From Noviherbaspirillum autotrophicum (GTDB taxonomy: Bacteria; Pseudomonadota; Gammaproteobacteria; Burkholderiales; Burkholderiaceae_D): a stretch of 64,000 nucleotides of DNA. Positions within the stretch are counted from its first letter, which is position 1; the number at the start of each line of letters is the position of its first letter. Both the position numbers and the translations under genes were made by a program. Below, piece by piece: positions 44,477 to 55,229 of the stretch. The stretch covers positions 4,099,051-4,163,050 of the forward strand of contig NZ_JWJG01000028.1 of NCBI RefSeq assembly GCF_000818395.1, given 5' to 3'. The notes beneath the pieces are model-generated. The model worked only from the letters and a program-made list of their open reading frames with translations, ran no database searches and had not been told where the DNA came from.

Positions 44477-47320
44477 ATGAAACGTATGTTGTTTAACGCT
44501 ACGCAGCAGGAAGAGTTGCGCGTAGCTATTGTCGATGGGCAAAAACTCATCGACATCGACATCGAGACAAGCGGACGCGAGCAGCGCAAGTCCAATATCT
44601 ACAAAGGTGTGATCACCCGCATCGAACCGTCGCTCGAAGCCTGCTTCGTCAATTACGGCGAAGAGCGCCATGGCTTCCTGCCGTTCAAGGAAGTGGCGCG
44701 CAGCTACTTCAAGGAAGGTGTGGATGTGCGCAATGCATCGATCAAGGATGCACTGCGCGAAGGCCAGGAAATCATGGTCCAGGTCGAAAAGGAAGAGCGC
44801 GGCAACAAGGGCGCTGCGCTGACTTCCTTCATTTCGCTGGCGGGCCGCTACCTGGTTCTGATGCCGAACAATCCGCGTGGTGGTGGCGTTTCGCGCCGGG
44901 TCGAAGGCGAAGACCGCCAGGAACTGCGCGAAACCATGGACAAGCTGGATCTGCCGAACGGCATGTCCGTCATTGCCCGCACCGCAGGCATCGGCCGCAA
45001 TGTCGAAGAACTGCAGTGGGACTTGAATTACCTGATGCAGTTGTGGCGTGCGATTGAAGGTGCCGGCACGTCGGCGCCGGGCGCCTTCCTGATTTACCAG
45101 GAATCGTCGCTGGTGATCCGCGCGATCCGCGACTACTTCCAGCCGGATATCGGCGAAATCCTGATCGACACCGACGACATCTACGAACAGGCCCAGCAGT
45201 TCATGAGCCACGTGATGCCCGACATGGTGCACCGCGTGAAGCGCTACCGCGACGACGTGCCGCTGTTCTCGCGTTTCCAGATCGAACACCAGATCGAAAC
45301 CGCCTATTCCCGCACGGTGCCCCTGCCTTCCGGCGGCGCCATCGTGATCGACCACACCGAAGCACTCGTTTCGATCGACGTCAACTCGGCCCGCGCCACC
45401 CGCGGCAGCGACATCGAAACCACCGCACTCCATACCAATCTCGAAGCCGCCGACGAAGTGGCGCGCCAGTTGCGCCTGCGCGACCTTGGCGGCCTGATCG
45501 TGATCGACTTCATCGACATGGAGAACGCGAAGAACCAGCGCGAAGTCGAAACCCGCCTGAAGGATGCGCTTCGCTATGACCGCGCCCGCGTCCAGATGGG
45601 CAAGATTTCCCGTTTCGGCCTGATGGAACTTTCGCGCCAGCGCCTGCGTCCGTCGCTGTCCGAAGGCAGCCATGTGACCTGCCCGCGCTGCAACGGCACC
45701 GGCCATATCCGCGATACCGAATCGTCCGCCTTGCAAGTCCTGCGCATCATCCAGGAAGAGGCAATGAAGGAAAACTCTGCCGCGATCCACGTGCAGGCGC
45801 CGGTCGATGTAGCCGCGTTCCTGTTGAATGAGAAACGCGGTGAAATCCTGAAGATCGAAACGCGCCATCGCGTGACGGTCATCCTGATCCCGAACAAGCA
45901 CCTCGAGACCCCGCATTACAAGCTGGAACGCATCAAGCACGACGATCCGCGCCTGGAAGATGCGCAAGCCAGCTATTCCATGGCAGAGGAAGCCGATACC
46001 GATATCAGCTACGGCAAGCGCCAGAAAGAAGAAGTGCGTCCGCGCCAGGAAGCCGTGGTCAAGGGCATCACGCCCGACCAGCCGGCGCCGATCGTCGAAC
46101 GCAAGCCAGTCGAGCCTGCGCCGGCTCCGGCACCGATTGCCCAGCCGGCCGAAGAAGGATTCTTCAGCCGCATGTTCGGCTTTTTCCGCCGCAAGCCGGT
46201 CGTACCGGCACCGGCTCCGGCCCCCGTAGTGGAAGAAAAACCTGCACAAACCCGCAGCGATCGCGGTGACCGCAATGGCCGCAATCGCAATCGTGGCCGA
46301 GGCCGCAGCGGCCGGGAACAGGAACGCGAAACGCCGCGCAGCGAAGGCCGTCAGGAGAATGTGAAGGCGACGACAGCAGCACCGGTCGCCGAAACCACGC
46401 AGCGCCCGCCACGGCCACCGCGTGAACCACGCGAGCCACGTGAACAACGCGAACCGCGCGAGCAACGTGAAGCGCGCGAAGGCGGCGAACCGCGCCGCGA
46501 ACGCGCGGAGCGCCCGCCACGCCAGCGGGAAGAACGCAAGGAAGCGCCGGTGGACGAGCTGCTGAATGCAGCAGTCGAGCCGATTGCTCCTGTTGCACCA
46601 GTCGCGTTGACAGCGGTATCCGATACCGAAGCGCCTGAAGGCATTCCGTTTGCCGAAGACGGCACCGGCGAACAAAGCGAAGAACGCCGCCGTCGCCGTC
46701 GTCGCGGTGGACGCAATCGCAATCGTCGCGACCGTGAGAACGGTGAGGCCATCGCAGCCGGCGGCGAGCTGGAAGCCGCCGACGAAGCGGCTGCGGAAGA
46801 AGCGGCCGCACCGCAGGAAGCGGCACAGCCGGAAACTGCTGAAGCTGTCACTCCGGCGCCTGTGGTCCAAGAGCCTGCCGTACCGGCTGCCCCGGCGCCC
46901 GCAGTTGCCGAGGAAATTGCCGAGGAAAGCGTGCCGGTTCCGGCACCAGTGGAAGTCGCCGCAATCGAGCCGGCCCCCGAGGAAGCCGTCGCTGCAGCAC
47001 AGGAAATTGCCACGCCGACAGCAACTGCTCCGGCAGAACCGGTTCCGGTCGCGGTAGCGGTGGAGCCGCAGCCGACGCCGGCAGCACCGGCACCGGTAGC
47101 GGCGCAGACGGAGGCGGCTCCTGCAGCCATGCCGCTGGATCATCTGCGCGGCATGCTGGCCGAGGCTGGCCTGACGCTGGCAGTCACCGATCCGGAAAAG
47201 CTGCGTGCAGCGCAGGAAGCTGCTGCGAAAATCGTTCCGCAGCCGCGCGTGCCGCGTGAGCGCAAGCCGTTGCCGCCGCAGTCGACCGAGCCGCTGATCC
47301 AGGTCGAAACGCGTCGTTAA
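44477..47320 (+). CDS. rne: Ribonuclease E
   Basis: 947 residues. Catalytic half (about 1-415): S1 domain near 38-120, the 5'-sensor/RNase H-like parts, and the DNase I-like catalytic part with Asp301 (SIDVNSARATRG) and Asp344 (LIVIDFIDM). The zinc link CPRC (Cys402, Cys405) joins subunits. The second half is low complexity: Pro/Ala/Glu-rich and Arg-rich (for example RGRNRNRRDRENG near 750 and repeated RE/PRE units near 655-670), the region that binds RNA and degradosome partners. It matures rRNA and tRNA and starts mRNA decay. GGAG at 44464-44467 precedes the ATG. Confidence 0.97.
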   Translation: MKRMLFNATQQEELRVAIVDGQKLIDIDIETSGREQRKSNIYKGVITRIEPSLEACFVNYGEERHGFLPFKEVARSYFKEGVDVRNASIKDALREGQEIMVQVEKEERGNKGAALTSFISLAGRYLVLMPNNPRGGGVSRRVEGEDRQELRETMDKLDLPNGMSVIARTAGIGRNVEELQWDLNYLMQLWRAIEGAGTSAPGAFLIYQESSLVIRAIRDYFQPDIGEILIDTDDIYEQAQQFMSHVMPDMVHRVKRYRDDVPLFSRFQIEHQIETAYSRTVPLPSGGAIVIDHTEALVSIDVNSARATRGSDIETTALHTNLEAADEVARQLRLRDLGGLIVIDFIDMENAKNQREVETRLKDALRYDRARVQMGKISRFGLMELSRQRLRPSLSEGSHVTCPRCNGTGHIRDTESSALQVLRIIQEEAMKENSAAIHVQAPVDVAAFLLNEKRGEILKIETRHRVTVILIPNKHLETPHYKLERIKHDDPRLEDAQASYSMAEEADTDISYGKRQKEEVRPRQEAVVKGITPDQPAPIVERKPVEPAPAPAPIAQPAEEGFFSRMFGFFRRKPVVPAPAPAPVVEEKPAQTRSDRGDRNGRNRNRGRGRSGREQERETPRSEGRQENVKATTAAPVAETTQRPPRPPREPREPREQREPREQREAREGGEPRRERAERPPRQREERKEAPVDELLNAAVEPIAPVAPVALTAVSDTEAPEGIPFAEDGTGEQSEERRRRRRRGGRNRNRRDRENGEAIAAGGELEAADEAAAEEAAAPQEAAQPETAEAVTPAPVVQEPAVPAAPAPAVAEEIAEESVPVPAPVEVAAIEPAPEEAVAAAQEIATPTATAPAEPVPVAVAVEPQPTPAAPAPVAAQTEAAPAAMPLDHLRGMLAEAGLTLAVTDPEKLRAAQEAAAKIVPQPRVPRERKPLPPQSTEPLIQVETRR

Positions 47321-47328
47321 CCTTGCGT

Positions 47329-47399
47329 CCCGAAGCGCCGCAAGGCGCTTCGGGGGAAAAATAGCCACAATAAAAAAGGGAGCGCATGCTCCCTTTTTT
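47329..47399 (+). terminator. Double hairpin terminator after rne
   Basis: First hairpin CCCGAAGCGCC-GCAA-GGCGCTTCGGG (47329-47354) has no T-run. The second, AAAAAAGGGAGC-GCAT-GCTCCCTTTTTT (47372-47399), is a complete intrinsic terminator. The first may protect the 3' end after decay. Confidence 0.88.
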
Positions 47400-47441
47400 A
47401 TTCCAAGCCACCGTGCATCACCTTTTCCAATTCGACAAACC

Positions 47442-48785
47442 ATGACGACTAACTCGCCCCGGCGTCCTGCGGCGGTCAGCATGGGCGCGGCATTCCGTTA
47501 CTGGCTGAAGCTCGGCTTCATCAGTTTCGGCGGCCCGGCCGGACAAATCGCGCTGATGCATGCCGAACTGGTGGAGCGGCGCCGCTGGATTTCCGAGCAC
47601 CGCTTCCTGCATGCGCTGAATTACTGCATGCTGCTGCCGGGCCCCGAAGCGACCCAGCTTGCGATATATATCGGCTGGCTGATGCATCGTACCGCCGGCG
47701 GAATTATCGCGGGTAGCTTGTTCGTGCTGCCGTCGCTGCTGGTCCTGATAGGCCTGTCATGGATCTATCTTGCATTCGGCCAATTACCGCTGATTGCTGG
47801 CGCGCTATATGGAATCAAGCCGACGGTGGTAGCGATCGTGCTGGCCGCGGCTTGGCGCATCGGGTTGCGCACCTTGAATGGCTCCTGGCTGATCGCACTG
47901 GCGGTGGCTGCATTTGTCGCCATCGCCGCCCTGCATGTTCCGTTTCCGGTCATTGTGATTGGCGCCGCCGTGCTTGGCATGATCGGTGGCCGGATCGTGC
48001 CCGCGCAATTCAGCCACCGCACAACTCATGCGGCGGCAAGCATGCCCTCGTTCGGGCCGGCGCTGATCGATGACGATACACCGACACCGCCCCATGCCCG
48101 TTTTTCCTGGATGCGGCTGGCAATCGTCGTCGGCAGCGGCATCGTACTGTGTGCCATCGCATGGGTTCTGATTGCGGTCCGCTATGGCGCCACCGGACCG
48201 CTGGCGCAAATGGGATGGTTCTTTACCAAGGCCGCGTTGATGACCTTCGGCGGCGCCTATGCGGTGTTGCCGTACGTTTATCAAGGCGCCGTGGAAACCT
48301 ACCACTGGCTGACGCCGGCCCAAATGGTCGACGGCTTGGCGCTTGGAGAAACGACGCCCGGCCCCTTGATCATGATTGTCTCGTTCATCGGATTCGTCGG
48401 CGCCTGGAGCAAGTCGGTATTCGGTCCCGACAGCGTGCTTCTGGCCGGCGTCGCGGGCGCCTGCGTCGCGACCTTCTTCACCTTCCTGCCGTCGTTCGTG
48501 TTCATTCTCGCCGGCGGGCCGCTGGTCGAATCCACCCGCAGCGATATCCGGTTGAGCGCGCCGCTGATGGCAATTTCGGCGGCGGTCGTTGGCGTGATCG
48601 TGAGCCTTGCCGTCTTTTTCGCAGAACACGTGTTCCGATTGACCGAGGACGTGCGGTCCTGGGATTGGCTAGCGATCGTGATTGCTGCCGCCGCCACGCT
48701 CGCCTTGATGCGTTTCAAAACAGGAACAATCAAGGTAATCCTTGCCTGTGCACTGGCTGGGCTCGTGGTATCTTATCTGCGTTAG
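47442..48785 (+). CDS. chrA: Chromate transporter ChrA
   Basis: 447 residues, the long form with two homologous CHR domains. Domain 1 has FISFGGPAGQIALMHAELVE and MLLPGPEATQLAIYIGW; domain 2 has KAALMTFGGAYAVLPYV and LGETTPGPLIMIVSFIGF. About 10-12 hydrophobic helices. ChrA exports chromate from the cytoplasm by proton-driven transport, giving chromate resistance. No chrB or regulator is adjacent; moaA follows closely on the same strand. A hydrophilic loop lies between the domains (about 205-225). Confidence 0.93.
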   Translation: MTTNSPRRPAAVSMGAAFRYWLKLGFISFGGPAGQIALMHAELVERRRWISEHRFLHALNYCMLLPGPEATQLAIYIGWLMHRTAGGIIAGSLFVLPSLLVLIGLSWIYLAFGQLPLIAGALYGIKPTVVAIVLAAAWRIGLRTLNGSWLIALAVAAFVAIAALHVPFPVIVIGAAVLGMIGGRIVPAQFSHRTTHAAASMPSFGPALIDDDTPTPPHARFSWMRLAIVVGSGIVLCAIAWVLIAVRYGATGPLAQMGWFFTKAALMTFGGAYAVLPYVYQGAVETYHWLTPAQMVDGLALGETTPGPLIMIVSFIGFVGAWSKSVFGPDSVLLAGVAGACVATFFTFLPSFVFILAGGPLVESTRSDIRLSAPLMAISAAVVGVIVSLAVFFAEHVFRLTEDVRSWDWLAIVIAAAATLALMRFKTGTIKVILACALAGLVVSYLR

Positions 48786-48830
48786 TCTCCGCCCCAGCGA
48801 ACGCCGGCCTCCTGGCAATTGCAACAACAC

Positions 48831-49940
48831 ATGGCAGAAAAATTCATCCCCGTCGCCGACCACCGCAATGTCGTTCCCGTCGTGCCTTCCGTGCCGGAAG
48901 CACCGACCGGGCACCTTGCGGATACGCTTGCGCGCCCCTTGCAGGACTTGCGCATCTCGGTGACCGACCGCTGCAATTTCCGTTGTGTCTACTGCATGCC
49001 CAAAGAGGTGTTCGACAAGGACTACGCGTTCATGCCGCACTCGTCCTTGCTTTCGTTCGAGGAAATCACGCGCATTGCCAGGATCTTTGTCGCGCACGGC
49101 GTGCGCAAGATCCGCTTGACCGGCGGCGAACCGCTGCTGCGCAAGAACATCGAACACTTGATCGAAATGCTCGCCGCGCTGACGACGCCCGACGGCCAGG
49201 CGATCGATCTGACACTGACGACCAATGCATCGCTGCTCGCACGCAAGGCACAGGCATTGAAGAATGCTGGATTGCAACGCGTCACGGTATCGCTCGACGC
49301 GCTCGATGAATCGACTTTCCGGCGCATGAACGATGTCGACTTTCCAGTCTCGGCTGTTCTCGACGGCATCGCCGCTGCCCATCAGGCCGGGCTCGGCCCC
49401 ATCAAGGTCAACATGGTTGTCAAGGCCGGGATGAACGATGCCGAAATCGTGCCGATGGCGCGGCACTTCAAGGGGTCGCCGTTTATCGTGCGCTTTATCG
49501 AATACATGGATGTCGGCGCCAGCAATGGCTGGAAAATGGATGAAGTAATTCCATCGGCGCAGGTGGTGCGGCGAATCAGCGCCGACATGCCCCTGGAACC
49601 GATCGATCCCAACTATCCGGGTGAAACGGCGCAGCGCTGGCGCTACGTTGACGGCAGCGGCGAAATCGGCGTCATTTCCAGTGTCACGCGCGCCTTTTGC
49701 CGCGAGTGCACGCGCGCGCGCCTGTCGACCGAAGGGAAGCTGTATACCTGCCTGTTCGCCACCCGTGGCCACGATTTGCGCGCGCTGCTGCGCGGCGGCC
49801 GCAGCGATGACGAGATCGCGGGCGCGGTCGCGCAGGTGTGGCGCGCGCGCGCTGACCGGTATTCGGAACTGCGTACGGCAAATACCGCCGGGCTGGAGCA
49901 GCCACTCAGAAAAGTCGAGATGTCCTATATCGGTGGATGA
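48831..49940 (+). CDS. moaA: GTP 3',8-cyclase (molybdenum cofactor biosynthesis protein A)
   Basis: 369 residues from the ATG at 48831. Cys48, Cys52 and Cys55 in [15 protein letters not shown] bind the first [4Fe-4S] cluster; [10 protein letters not shown] contacts SAM. The second cluster is in [21 protein letters not shown] near the end, and the C-terminal SYIGG keeps the essential Gly-Gly. It turns GTP into 3',8-cyclo-7,8-dihydro-GTP, the first step of molybdopterin synthesis. It lies 45 bp after chrA; other moa genes are not in the window. Confidence 0.96.
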   Translation: MAEKFIPVADHRNVVPVVPSVPEAPTGHLADTLARPLQDLRISVTDRCNFRCVYCMPKEVFDKDYAFMPHSSLLSFEEITRIARIFVAHGVRKIRLTGGEPLLRKNIEHLIEMLAALTTPDGQAIDLTLTTNASLLARKAQALKNAGLQRVTVSLDALDESTFRRMNDVDFPVSAVLDGIAAAHQAGLGPIKVNMVVKAGMNDAEIVPMARHFKGSPFIVRFIEYMDVGASNGWKMDEVIPSAQVVRRISADMPLEPIDPNYPGETAQRWRYVDGSGEIGVISSVTRAFCRECTRARLSTEGKLYTCLFATRGHDLRALLRGGRSDDEIAGAVAQVWRARADRYSELRTANTAGLEQPLRKVEMSYIGG

Positions 49941-49951
49941 GCGCGGGGTTT

Positions 49952-49998
49952 CGCAAAGCATGCTTTGCGCCGCGCGAATCCGAACCGCTTGCAAGCGG
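49952..49998. repeat. Two perfect palindromes between convergent genes
   Basis: CGCAAAGCATGCTTTGCG (49952-49969, 18 bp) and CCGCTTGCAAGCGG (49985-49998, 14 bp). They lie between the ends of moaA and the CoA-transferase gene and probably form terminator or RNA-end hairpins, though neither has a T-run. Confidence 0.6.
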
Positions 49999-50059
49999 CA
50001 AGGTGGATAGCCGCGATCCGACTCACGTCTTTGTAAATTCCGGACCGCACCTCGTCCCC

Positions 50060-52060
50060 CTATCCGCCCAGCTGCGACAACGCCTCCTCCGAACTTGCAT
50101 ACAGCCCGGGATCGGCCTGATGCCTGCGGAATGCCTTGCCAAAGTAGCTGCGCATGAAGGCGCTGCTGGTGTAGCGCGTGACGCGGCTGTAATAGTGTTC
50201 GGTCAGCTCCTGCACCATGTCGACGTACCCGTCCATCAGGTCCGGCAGGATCGAAAAATTATCGTAGTTCACTACGGCCGGCACTTTCCTGCCCAGTGGC
50301 CGCAGGCGCTCTTCGACAGCAGTGCGTATCTCCTCGATATCGGCGACGTTCTTCACCTCGTAGCCTTCGAAGTTGACGAAAAACAGGTTGCGCCGCGCGT
50401 CATACACCAGGCGCTGCTCGAGCGGCAGGTACAGGATGTCGTTGCGCAGCCCCATCGGTACCGGGCTGAAGATGCGTGCGTCCATGAGCTTCAACTGCGG
50501 GCTGACCACCGGCCGGAAACGCATTTGCGACAGTACGTCGCGCTCTAGGTCGATGCCTGGTGCGACTTCCACCACTTCCAGCCCCGCCAGCACCAGCCGG
50601 AACACGCAGCGCTCGGTTACATACAACACTGTCTGCCCGCGCTGCAGCGCGTATTCGCCACTGAAGGTGCGATGCTCAACCTCGTCGACGAACTTCGGCG
50701 CAGCACCCTCGTGCCGGATGGCGAGCTTGCCGTTGGCGATCTCCACGCTCAGCTTGCCGGCGGTGAACGTACCGACGAAGACAACCTTCTTCGCATTCTG
50801 GCTGATGTTGATGAAACCGCCCGCCCCCGCCAGGCGCGGGCCGAATTTGCTCACGTTCAGGTTACCGTGCCGGTCGGCCTGCGCCAGCCCGAGAAAGGCG
50901 ACGTCGAGTCCGCCCCCGTCATAGAAATCGAACTGGTACGGCTGGTCGATGATCGCCTCGGCATTGGTGGCCGCGCCGAAGTTGAGGCCGCCGGCTGGTA
51001 TGCCGCCGATCACGCCGGGTTCGGCGGTGAGCGTCACCAGGTCAAGGAGCTTTTCTTCCGCCGCCACGCTGGCAACGCCCTCGGGCATGCCGATGCCGAG
51101 GTTGACCACATTGTTCGGCTTGATCTCCAATAGCGCGCGCCGCGCGATGATCTTGCGCTCGCTCATTTCCATCGGCTTGATGGACGACACCGGGACGCGA
51201 ATCTCGCTGGCGAACGCCGCGCTGTACGGCTCGATGAAGGTCTGCATATGGAACTCCGGCTTTTCCGCCACCACCACGCAATCGACCAGGATGCCGGGCA
51301 CCTTCACCTGGCGCGGATTGAGCGAGCCGGCCTCAGCGATGCGCTCCACCTGCACGATCACGATGCCGCCACTGTTGTGCGCGGCCATGGCGATGGCCAG
51401 CGCTTCCAGCGTCAGCGCCTCCTTTTCCATCGTCACATTGCCATCGGGGTCGGCGGTAGTGCCGCGGATGATGCCGACGTTGATTGGCAGCGTCTTGTAG
51501 AACAGGTATTCCTTGCCGCCGACCGTCATCAGTTCGACCAGGTCGTCGGTCGTGACCGCATTGATCTTGCCGCCGCCGAAACGCGGGTCGACGAAGGTCC
51601 CGAGCCCCACATCCGTCAGCAGCCCCGGCTTGCCCGCCGCGATGTCGCGAAACAGGTGGGTAATCACGCCCTGCGGCAGGTTGTAGGCCTCGATCTTGTT
51701 GGCGATCGCGAGCTGCTGCAGCCGCGGGACCAGGCCCCAGTGGCCGCCGATGACGCGCCGTACCAGTCCTTCATGCCCGAGATGGTTGAGGCCGTGCTCC
51801 TTGCCGTCGCCCTGGCCGGCGGCATAGATCAGCGTGAGATTGCAGGGCGTGCCCTTGCCCAGCAGTTCCTCCTCGCTCTCGAGGAAGCGCTTCTCCAGCG
51901 CGACGGCGATGTTTTCCGCAAAGCCGATGCCGACGAAGCCGCCGGTGGCGATGGTATCGCCGTTGTGGATCAGGCGCACCGCTTCGGCGGCGCTGACAAT
52001 CTTGTGGCGGTGCAGATGGCGCGACGCGCCGGCGATCTGCGCCAGAATGGGATGGGCCAC
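50060..52060 (-). CDS. Fused alpha/beta family I CoA-transferase (acyl-CoA:acetate type)
   Basis: 666 residues. The alpha-type half (about 1-280) has the oxyanion segment [15 protein letters not shown] and [14 protein letters not shown]; the beta-type half (about 300-520) has [14 protein letters not shown] and [16 protein letters not shown], where Glu347 is the expected acyl-carrying glutamate, and [19 protein letters not shown]. About 140 further residues (from about 530) form an extra C-terminal part not found in the basic two-domain enzymes. It moves CoA between short-chain acyl-CoA and acetate or 3-keto acids; the exact substrates are unknown. Single gene, 40 bp upstream of the cusA stop direction. 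Confidence 0.88.
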   Translation of the reverse strand: MAHPILAQIAGASRHLHRHKIVSAAEAVRLIHNGDTIATGGFVGIGFAENIAVALEKRFLESEEELLGKGTPCNLTLIYAAGQGDGKEHGLNHLGHEGLVRRVIGGHWGLVPRLQQLAIANKIEAYNLPQGVITHLFRDIAAGKPGLLTDVGLGTFVDPRFGGGKINAVTTDDLVELMTVGGKEYLFYKTLPINVGIIRGTTADPDGNVTMEKEALTLEALAIAMAAHNSGGIVIVQVERIAEAGSLNPRQVKVPGILVDCVVVAEKPEFHMQTFIEPYSAAFASEIRVPVSSIKPMEMSERKIIARRALLEIKPNNVVNLGIGMPEGVASVAAEEKLLDLVTLTAEPGVIGGIPAGGLNFGAATNAEAIIDQPYQFDFYDGGGLDVAFLGLAQADRHGNLNVSKFGPRLAGAGGFINISQNAKKVVFVGTFTAGKLSVEIANGKLAIRHEGAAPKFVDEVEHRTFSGEYALQRGQTVLYVTERCVFRLVLAGLEVVEVAPGIDLERDVLSQMRFRPVVSPQLKLMDARIFSPVPMGLRNDILYLPLEQRLVYDARRNLFFVNFEGYEVKNVADIEEIRTAVEERLRPLGRKVPAVVNYDNFSILPDLMDGYVDMVQELTEHYYSRVTRYTSSAFMRSYFGKAFRRHQADPGLYASSEEALSQLGG

Positions 52061-52100
52061 GATTCCTCCTTCAACATGTGGCGCACCGCCATCCTGTGCC

Positions 52101-55100
52101 CTACCTGCGCGCAGAACGCCGGCGCATCAGCAGGTAAACCGCAGGAATCACGAACATCGACAAGAGCGGCGCAGTAATCATCCCTCCGACCATCGGCGCA
52201 GCGATACGTTGCATGATTTCCGAGCCGGTGCCGGCACCGACCATGATCGGAATCAAACCCGCGATGATGACAGCCACGGTCATTGCCTTGGGCCGCACGC
52301 GCAGCACGGCCCCGGCACGGATTGCGTCGAGCAAATCGGCTTCGCTGGTCTTGCCATCCATCACACGCTCTTCCCACGCATGCTTCAGATACAAGAGCAT
52401 GATGACGCCGAATTCAGCCGAGACGCCGGCCAGCGCAATGAAACCGACGCCGCTGGCCACCGACAGGTGATGGTCCAGCAGCCACAACAGCCAGATGCCG
52501 CCGGCCAGGGCGAATGGCAGCGTGGCCATGATCAGCGCCGCTTCGTCGGCACGCCGGAAGGTCAGGTACAGCAGCACGAAAATGATGAGCAGCGTGGCCG
52601 GCACCACGATCTTCAGCTTGGCGGCGGCGCGTTCCATGTATTCGAACTGGCCGGACCAGGACAGCGCGTAACCGGCCGGCAGCTTCACCTCCCGGGCCAC
52701 CGCTTCGCGCATGTCGCGCACCACCGATTTCATGTCGCGCCCGTGAATGTCGACATAGACCCAGCCGGACAGGCGCGCATTTTCGCTCTTGAGCATCGGC
52801 GGGCCTTCGTTGATGCGGATGGCAGCCACGTCCGACAGACGGATCTGCGCTCCGCGCTCGGTGAGCACCGGCAGCTTGCGCAGCCGCTCCACCGAATCGC
52901 GCAGCTCGCGCGGATAGCGCACGTTGATCGGGAAGCGCTGCAAGCCTTCGATGGTTTCGCCAATGTTGTCGCCGCCGATCGCAGCCGACACGATGCCCTG
53001 CACGTCGGCGATGTTCAGTCCATAGCGCGCCGCCGCGCCGCGGTCGATATCGACATCGACATAGCGTCCGCCGGTGAGGCGTTCGGCCAGCGCCGAACTC
53101 ACGCCCGGGACCGCTTTTACAACGTGCTCGATCTCGACCGCGATGCGATCGATTTCCTGCAGGCTGGCGCCGGACACCTTGATGCCGACCGGGCTCTTGA
53201 TCCCGGTTGCCAGCATGTCGATGCGGTTGCGGATCGGCGGCACCCAGATGTTCGACAGGCCCGGCACCTTGACGGTGCGGTCGAGCTCCTCGACCAGCTT
53301 ATCCGGCGTCATGCCGGGACGCCATTGGTCACGCGGCTTGAACTGGATCGTGGTTTCGAACATTTCCAGCGGCGCCGGGTCGGTCGCACTCTCGGCACGC
53401 CCTGCCTTGCCGAACACGCTCTGCACTTCCGGCACGGTCTTGATCAGGCGGTCGGTCTGCTGCAGCAGCTCCGACACCTTGCCGGCGGATATGCCGGGCA
53501 AGGCCGACGGCATGTAGAGCAGGTCGCCTTCATCGAGCGGCGGCATGAATTCGCCACCCAGCCGGCTTAAGGGCCAGGCGGTCAGCCCGGCCACCAGCAG
53601 CGCCAGCGCAACGGTCGTCTTGGGATGGCGCAGCACGCGCTCCAGCATCGGCCGATAGGCGGCGATCAGGAAGCGGTTGAGCGGATTGCGCTGCTCATCG
53701 GGGATGCGTCCGCGGATCAGGTAGCCCATCAGCACCGGGATCAGGGTCACGGACAAGCCGGCCGCCGCCGCCATTGCATAGGTCTTGGTCCATGCCAGCG
53801 GCGAGAACAGGCGGCCTTCCTGCGCTTCCAGCGTAAATACCGGGATGAAGGACAGCGTGATGATCAGCAGCGAAAAGAACAGTGCAGGCCCGACCTCGGC
53901 GGCGGCATCCCCGACCACCTTCCATTGCTCCTCGCCTTCCAGCGCGTGTCCCGGATGGGCATGCTTCCATTGCTCGATATGCTTGTGCGCGTTTTCGATC
54001 ATCACTACAGCGGCATCAACCATCGCGCCGATTGCGATGGCAATGCCGCCCAGCGACATGATGTTGGCATTCACGCCCTGATAACGCATCACGATGAAGG
54101 CGGCCAGCACGCCCAGCGGCAGCGACACGATGGCGACGAAGGCCGAACGCAGGTGCACCAGGAAGATCGCGCACACCAGCGCCACCACCACGAATTCCTC
54201 GATCAGCTTGTGCTGCAGGTTATTGACCGCGCGATTGATCAGGCTTGAGCGATCGTAGACCGGTACGATCTCCACGCCCTGCGGCAGGCTGGTCTGCAGG
54301 ACCTTGAGCCTGGCCTTGACTGCGGCAATGGTTTCCAGCGCGTTTTTCCCGCTGCGCATCACGATCACGCCGCCGGCCACTTCGCCCTCGCCGTTCAGGT
54401 CGGCGATGCCGCGTCGCATCTCGGGACCGATCTGCAGGTGCGCGACATCGCCCAGCAGCACCGGCACGCCGGCGTCGCTGGTCGTCAGCGGAATTTTACG
54501 GAAGTCGTCGAGCGACTTCAGGTAGCCGGAGGCGCGCACCATGTATTCCGCCTCGCCCAGTTCCAGCACCGAGCCGCCGGTTTCCTGGTTGGCCTTTTGC
54601 ACGGCTTCGGTCACCTTGGCATGCGTGACGTTGTAGGCGCGCAGCTTGCCGGGATCGAGCACGATCTGGTACTGCCGCACCATGGCGCCGACCGATGCGA
54701 CTTCCGACACGTTGGGCACCGCCTTCAGCTCGTACTTCAGGAACCAGTCCTGCAATGCGCGCAGTTGCGACAGATCCATCCGGCCGCTCTTGTCGACCAG
54801 CGCATATTCGTAGACCCATCCTACGCCGGTGGCGTCCGGCCCGAGCGCGGCCTTGGCCTGCGCCGGCAGGCGCGACTGTACCTGGTTCAGGTACTCCAGC
54901 ACGCGCGAGCGCGCCCAGTAGGGATCGGTACCGTCTTCGAACAGGATGTAGACGAAGGAGTCGCCGAAGAAGGAATAGCCGCGCACCGTTTTCGCACCAG
55001 GCACCGACAGCATCGTGGTGGTCAGCGGATAGGTGACCTGGTTCTCGACGATCTGCGGCGCCTGGCCGGGATAACTCGTGCGCACGATCACCTGCACGTC

Positions 55101-55229
55101 CGACAGGTCGGGCAGCGCGTCCAGCGGCGTCTTCGACAGCGACCACACGCCCCAGCCGGCCACCATCAGCGTGGCGAGCAGCACCAGGAATCGGTTGACG
55201 ATCGACCAGCGGATCAGTCGGGCAATCAT
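52101..55229 (-). CDS. cusA: Cu+/Ag+ efflux RND permease CusA/SilA-type
   Basis: 1042 residues from the ATG at 55229 ([20 protein letters not shown]), the same length as E. coli CusA. Twelve membrane helices and two large periplasmic loops. The three methionines of the CusA metal site are all present in matching contexts: [20 protein letters not shown] and [15 protein letters not shown]. It pumps Cu+ and Ag+ with the proton gradient through CusB and CusC to the outside. It overlaps cusB by 4 bases (ATGA). Its stop lies 40 bp before the downstream CoA-transferase gene on the same strand. Confidence 0.95.
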   Translation of the reverse strand: MIARLIRWSIVNRFLVLLATLMVAGWGVWSLSKTPLDALPDLSDVQVIVRTSYPGQAPQIVENQVTYPLTTTMLSVPGAKTVRGYSFFGDSFVYILFEDGTDPYWARSRVLEYLNQVQSRLPAQAKAALGPDATGVGWVYEYALVDKSGRMDLSQLRALQDWFLKYELKAVPNVSEVASVGAMVRQYQIVLDPGKLRAYNVTHAKVTEAVQKANQETGGSVLELGEAEYMVRASGYLKSLDDFRKIPLTTSDAGVPVLLGDVAHLQIGPEMRRGIADLNGEGEVAGGVIVMRSGKNALETIAAVKARLKVLQTSLPQGVEIVPVYDRSSLINRAVNNLQHKLIEEFVVVALVCAIFLVHLRSAFVAIVSLPLGVLAAFIVMRYQGVNANIMSLGGIAIAIGAMVDAAVVMIENAHKHIEQWKHAHPGHALEGEEQWKVVGDAAAEVGPALFFSLLIITLSFIPVFTLEAQEGRLFSPLAWTKTYAMAAAAGLSVTLIPVLMGYLIRGRIPDEQRNPLNRFLIAAYRPMLERVLRHPKTTVALALLVAGLTAWPLSRLGGEFMPPLDEGDLLYMPSALPGISAGKVSELLQQTDRLIKTVPEVQSVFGKAGRAESATDPAPLEMFETTIQFKPRDQWRPGMTPDKLVEELDRTVKVPGLSNIWVPPIRNRIDMLATGIKSPVGIKVSGASLQEIDRIAVEIEHVVKAVPGVSSALAERLTGGRYVDVDIDRGAAARYGLNIADVQGIVSAAIGGDNIGETIEGLQRFPINVRYPRELRDSVERLRKLPVLTERGAQIRLSDVAAIRINEGPPMLKSENARLSGWVYVDIHGRDMKSVVRDMREAVAREVKLPAGYALSWSGQFEYMERAAAKLKIVVPATLLIIFVLLYLTFRRADEAALIMATLPFALAGGIWLLWLLDHHLSVASGVGFIALAGVSAEFGVIMLLYLKHAWEERVMDGKTSEADLLDAIRAGAVLRVRPKAMTVAVIIAGLIPIMVGAGTGSEIMQRIAAPMVGGMITAPLLSMFVIPAVYLLMRRRSARR

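Noticed and set aside
46420-46520. Repeated PRE/QRE coding units in rne as a possible repeat array or CRISPR-like structure
   Set aside because: They are short imperfect codon repeats inside the Arg-rich part of RNase E; spacing is irregular. No CRISPR array was seen anywhere in the window.
44462-47482. A 1006-residue open frame on the minus strand opposite rne
   Set aside because: It mirrors the rne coding frame (GC-rich antisense); its product is an unbroken run of Arg, Cys and Phe-rich low-complexity sequence, while the plus strand encodes a clear RNase E.
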